From Candidatus Susulua stagnicola (GTDB lineage Bacteria > Omnitrophota > Gorgyraeia > Duberdicusellales > 4484-171): a DNA stretch of 9,596 bases. The first letter of the stretch is position 1. Each line of letters opens with the position of its first letter. The position numbers and the translations under genes were made by a program. This document shows positions 6,565-9,596 of this stretch, in pieces. The notes beneath the pieces were generated by a model that was given only the letters and a program-made list of their open reading frames with translations, ran no database searches and had not been told where the DNA came from. Location of the stretch: contig JAVCBZ010000068.1 of NCBI GenBank assembly GCA_030765735.1, forward strand, positions 1 through 9,596, read 5' to 3'.

Positions 6565-8274
6565 ATGGCAAGGTATAAACGATTAGGCGATATATTAATT
6601 TCTGAAGGGATTATTACTGAAAAGCAGCTTGAAGAGTCTATTGCTTTGCAAGCAAAGGAAGGTGGTAAGGTAGGGGAAGTTTTAATTAAGATGGGCTATG
6701 TAAGCGAAGAGCAAATAGTTATTGCTTTGAGTAAGCAATTAGCTATTCCCTATATTTCTGTAGCATCTGGTAAACTTATTCCTATACCTGATCAGAATTT
6801 AGAAACAATAATTCCACATGATTTTTCGATAAGAAATATTATCCTGCCACTTTCACGCAATCTTAATTCTTTAACTGTAGTAATGTTTGATCCTCTAGAT
6901 TTAATACTTATTGATAATCTTAAAAAAATTACTAGTTGTGAGATAAATCCAGTTGTTTCTACTAAAGCAAATATTTTAAAAGCTATTCAAAATTTTTATG
7001 GAAAGGAAAAGATTTTTCGCGAAGCTATTGAAGCTGCTGGAGATAGCAGCTTTAATCAAGGAATAAAGGAGCTATCGTCGGAGGACACAGATTTAAGTTT
7101 AGATAAGTTAATCGCCCAAGCTGAAGAAGCACCAGTAGTTAAGTTGGTAGATCTTTTGATTAGACAAGCGATTGAAGAAGGTGCCTCTGACATACATTTA
7201 GAGCCTCATCGTAATAAATTAAGTTTAAGATATAGAGTTGATGGGGTTTTGTATGATATGCCTTCACCTTCGTCAGCGCTTTATTTACCAATTATTTCTC
7301 GAGTGAAAATCCTTTCTAAGATGGATATTGCTGAAAAACGTCTTCCTCAAGATGGTGGTTTTATGGTAAAGATGGGTAAGAGGCTTATAGATTTACGGGT
7401 TTCATCTTTGCCGACCATTTATGGCGAAAAGATTGTTTTAAGAATCCTTGATAAGAGTCGTATCCCGTTAAATTTAGCAAAGTTAGGGTTCTTACCTCAA
7501 GAATTGAAAATTATACGAAAAGGGCTAGATGCTTCCTATGGTCTTGTTTTTTTAACTGGGCCTACAGGATCAGGTAAATCAACCACACTTTATGCTGCCT
7601 TAAATGAGGTAAAGTCAGTAGCTAAAAATATTTTAACGGTTGAAGACCCAGTAGAATATCGAGTTGATGGAATAAATCAGGTTCAGGTTAAACCGGAGAT
7701 TGGTTTAACGTTTGCTAATGCTTTAAGGTGTTTTCTAAGGCAGGATCCTGATATAATTTTAATAGGTGAGGTAAGAGATTTAGAAACTGCTGAGATGACT
7801 ATAAGAGCTGCGCTTACAGGACATTTGGTGTTCTCTACTTTGCATACTAATGATGCTATGTCTACGATTAATAGATTAGTAGATATTGGTGTGCCTAATT
7901 ATTTAGTTGTAGCTTCATTAAAGTTAATTATTGCTCAACGTTTGATAAGAAAGCTTTGTCCTTATTGCAAGGAGCCTTGTGAAGTTAAAGCTGGAGATAT
8001 TCCACAAAATATTGTTTTAAATTCTCCAGTTATTTATAGAGCTAAAGGTTGTGAAAAATGTAATCTTATTGGTTATAAAGGAAGATCAGTAATTAATGAG
8101 GTCGTTTTGATTGATGAGGAAATTAGGGCAGCAATAAGCAAGGGCTTATCTTCTTCACAAATTATGGAAGTAGCTAGGAAAAAAGGAGCTTTAACCCTTT
8201 TAGAAAGTGGAATAAAAAGGGTTGAAGAAGGTATTACTTCTTTAGAAGAAGTTTTGTCAGTAGCTGCAGTATAG
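6565..8274 (+). CDS. pilB: PilB/GspE assembly ATPase with N-terminal MshEN domain
   Basis: The 569-residue cytoplasmic hexameric motor powers pilus or pseudopilus extension. The N-terminus (6-58) has two tandem 24-residue MshEN motifs separated by 5 residues: RLGDILISEGIITEKQL...Q29 and KVGEVLIKMG...Q58, the pattern of cyclic di-GMP-binding MshE-type domains. The catalytic half shows the Asp box GASDIHLEP (206-214), Walker A GPTGSGKST (332-340), Walker B DIILIGEVRD (396-405) and the His box TGHLVFSTLHTND (418-430). A zinc motif is present as C465-x2-C468 and C496-x2-C499, typical of PilB/GspE and absent from PilT retraction ATPases. It starts 19 bp after the secretin without an obvious Shine-Dalgarno. 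Family is certain; pilus versus secretion role is open. The first MshEN motif keeps RLG and the second has KVG, so binding is plausible but not assured. Confidence 0.97.
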   Translation: MARYKRLGDILISEGIITEKQLEESIALQAKEGGKVGEVLIKMGYVSEEQIVIALSKQLAIPYISVASGKLIPIPDQNLETIIPHDFSIRNIILPLSRNLNSLTVVMFDPLDLILIDNLKKITSCEINPVVSTKANILKAIQNFYGKEKIFREAIEAAGDSSFNQGIKELSSEDTDLSLDKLIAQAEEAPVVKLVDLLIRQAIEEGASDIHLEPHRNKLSLRYRVDGVLYDMPSPSSALYLPIISRVKILSKMDIAEKRLPQDGGFMVKMGKRLIDLRVSSLPTIYGEKIVLRILDKSRIPLNLAKLGFLPQELKIIRKGLDASYGLVFLTGPTGSGKSTTLYAALNEVKSVAKNILTVEDPVEYRVDGINQVQVKPEIGLTFANALRCFLRQDPDIILIGEVRDLETAEMTIRAALTGHLVFSTLHTNDAMSTINRLVDIGVPNYLVVASLKLIIAQRLIRKLCPYCKEPCEVKAGDIPQNIVLNSPVIYRAKGCEKCNLIGYKGRSVINEVVLIDEEIRAAISKGLSSSQIMEVARKKGALTLLESGIKRVEEGITSLEEVLSVAAV

Positions 8275-8304
8275 TGTAACTTAGAAGGGTAAGAATATTT
8301 ACAC
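8274..8304. other. Small stem-loop between the ATPase and platform genes
   Basis: GTGTAA (8274-8279) and CTTA (8280-8283) can pair with TAAG (8290-8293) and TTACAC (8299-8304), leaving a GAAGGG loop and a 5-nt bulge. It lies in the 44-bp gap before the platform gene. No T-run follows, so it is not a terminator; it could be an mRNA processing or spacing element, or chance. Confidence 0.25.
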
Positions 8305-8318
8305 AAAATAAATAAATT

Positions 8319-9539
8319 ATGCCGAAATTTAAATGTACGACAAGAACAAAAGATAATAAAACTGTAAAAGAAGTTTTATTTTTGTCTTCTAAAGAGGAGG
8401 CTATCAATAATTTAAGAGCAAGGAATTTGTTTGTAATTTCCGTAATAGAAATTAAAGAAAAAAGTTCAGGTGGATTATTTTCTAGTCGTAAAGGTAAGAG
8501 GAATAAGATTAAGCCATACGATTTAGCATTTTTTGCGCGTAATCTTTCCACTACTCTTTCTAGCGGAGTAACTCTCCTGAGGAGTTTAGAAATTCTTTCT
8601 TATCAAAGTGAAAGCATCAAGCTTGAAAAAATATTAAAAGAATGTAGTGGATATATTAAAGAGGGGCTATCCTTGAGTGAGGCAATTATTAAATATCCTA
8701 AGATTTTTTCTCATCTTTGGAGAGGGCTTATTGAAGTAGGAGAAGCTTCGGGTAATCTTCCCTTTGTTTTAGAAAAATTAGCTGATTATTTAGAAATACG
8801 AATAAGTTTTGAAAGAAAGATCCAAGGAGCTCTCATCTATCCAATGATTCTTTTTTTTGTAGCAGTTGGAGCGGTGATTGTATTTTTTAAATTTATTTTA
8901 CCTAAGTTCACTACTTTATTTGATCAGTTTAATATAGAATTACCCTTAGCTACAAAAATTCTTTTTGATATAAGTAGACTTTTTGAAAAACATTTCATTC
9001 TAATTTTATTTTTTATGGCAGTTGTAATTTTTGGATTTGTACTTTTTACAAAGAGACCAGAGACTAGAAAAACTTGGGATAAAATAAAATTAAAAATACC
9101 ATTAATTGGCGATTTAGTATTTCTTGTTGTCCTAGAGCGCCTTACTTCTACTATTTTTATTCTCTTAGATAGCGGGTTACCTTTAATATATACCCTAGAG
9201 GTTGTTGCTCGCGGGACAGGTAATTCTGTTTTAGAAAAAAGCCTTCTTCAAGTAACCGATAGAGTAAGAGATGGAGCTTCTTTATCTGATGAATTTCGTA
9301 AATTAGATATTTTTCCTCTTTTGATTTCAGAAATGGCTAAAATTGGTGAAGAAACTGGAAGTATGCCTCAGGTTTTCAATAAGATAGCTGTTCATTACCA
9401 AAAGGATCTTTCGTCGCGTATAGAGCGTTTAATTTCTGCCTTTGAGCCAATTATGATTGTTCTTATCGGAGTGGTAATTGGAGGCATTGTTATTGCTTTG
9501 TTTCTACCTTTATTTAAACTTTCTACCTTAGGAGGGTAG
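8319..9539 (+). CDS. pilC: PilC/GspF inner-membrane platform protein
   Basis: A 406-residue polytopic membrane protein of standard family length. It has an N-terminal cytoplasmic region (1-67), then two T2SSF domains (about 68-195 and 270-398), each with the usual helix-rich core: LSSGVTLLRSLEIL...EVGEASGNLPFVLEKLADYL (80-158) and LLDSGLPLIYTLEVV...KIGEETGSMPQVFNKIAVHY (282-360). Three transmembrane helices are visible at about 171-195, 225-243 and 375-398. PilC/GspF sits at the base of the machine, where the ATPase is thought to turn it to load (pseudo)pilins. The in-frame codon 8313-8315 is a stop, so 8319 is the first possible ATG, although no Shine-Dalgarno is present. AGGAGGG at its 3' end (9530-9536) has no start codon nearby. 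It is probably the last gene of the transcript from 2527, since a new promoter-like element follows. Confidence 0.97.
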   Translation: MPKFKCTTRTKDNKTVKEVLFLSSKEEAINNLRARNLFVISVIEIKEKSSGGLFSSRKGKRNKIKPYDLAFFARNLSTTLSSGVTLLRSLEILSYQSESIKLEKILKECSGYIKEGLSLSEAIIKYPKIFSHLWRGLIEVGEASGNLPFVLEKLADYLEIRISFERKIQGALIYPMILFFVAVGAVIVFFKFILPKFTTLFDQFNIELPLATKILFDISRLFEKHFILILFFMAVVIFGFVLFTKRPETRKTWDKIKLKIPLIGDLVFLVVLERLTSTIFILLDSGLPLIYTLEVVARGTGNSVLEKSLLQVTDRVRDGASLSDEFRKLDIFPLLISEMAKIGEETGSMPQVFNKIAVHYQKDLSSRIERLISAFEPIMIVLIGVVIGGIVIALFLPLFKLSTLGG

Positions 9540-9563
9540 ATAGGGATATATTTTTCATTTTTG

Positions 9564-9593
9564 TTGATATAGAGATAAAGAGCGTGGTATAAA
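9564..9593 (+). promoter_or_regulatory. Candidate extended -10 promoter at the window end
   Basis: TTGATA (9564-9569, five of six to TTGACA) and TATAAA (9588-9593, five of six to TATAAT) are separated by 18 bp, and TG at 9585-9586 makes an extended -10 (TGnTATAAA). No open reading frame covers 9540-9596, so the element would drive whatever begins just beyond the window, most likely (pseudo)pilin genes by analogy with other operons of this kind. Confidence 0.5.
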
Positions 9594-9596
9594 GAG

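Noticed and set aside
8073..8551. Two overlapping minus-strand open frames (8073-8306 and 8234-8551)
   Set aside because: Both are shadows of the ATPase C-terminus and the platform gene N-terminus, with low-complexity translations and no recognisable domain.
9522..9560. Possible terminator after the platform gene (TCTACC/GGTAGA stem, then T-rich sequence)
   Set aside because: The stem is only 6 bp, lies mostly within the coding end, and the T-run starts about 10 nt too far downstream.

Overview
The window is about 9.6 kb of AT-rich bacterial DNA (roughly one third G+C by eye) with nine protein genes, all on the + strand, in two functional blocks separated by about 200 bp. The gene content indicates a diderm (outer-membrane) bacterium, because a secretin is present. 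The low G+C, a fused PilM-PilN protein and a small excisionase-like HTH gene heading a pilus/type II secretion operon fit uncultured lineages such as Omnitrophota or Elusimicrobiota. This placement is tentative and rests on recalled gene organisation, not on a search.

Block 1 (1-2346) is the end of a glycine cleavage / lipoylation operon: the 3' part of gcvPB (glycine decarboxylase subunit 2, with the PLP lysine), then a LipM/LplA-family acyl transferase and lipoyl synthase lipA. The three genes overlap (22 nt, then 8 nt). The acyl transferase has a cysteine where LipM-type octanoyltransferases have theirs, so with LipA it could build lipoate de novo on GcvH (not in the window) for the decarboxylase encoded next door.

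The junction (2332-2559) holds a long imperfect inverted repeat that also supplies the last codons and the stop of lipA, then a very AT-rich stretch with a dyad and a 10-bp-phased direct repeat, and then a good sigma70-type promoter (TTGACA-17 bp-TTTAAT).

Block 2 (2560-9539) is a type IV pilus / type II secretion-like assembly operon: a small HTH_17 protein; a PilM-PilN fusion (GspL-like layout); a PilO/GspM-like protein; a PilP-like protein; a short secretin; a PilB/GspE ATPase with an N-terminal MshEN domain that looks able to bind cyclic di-GMP; and a PilC/GspF platform protein. Together these give the inner-membrane alignment complex, outer-membrane pore, motor and platform. No pilin, prepilin peptidase or retraction ATPase lies in the window, so pilus, DNA-uptake and secretion roles cannot be told apart. 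The last bases hold a second promoter-like sequence with an extended -10, suggesting separate transcription of whatever follows, probably (pseudo)pilin genes.

I do not see a wholly new system. The most notable points are the PilM-PilN fusion, the c-di-GMP-type motor domain, the HTH gene coupled to the machine operon, the repeat that ends lipA, and the two promoters.
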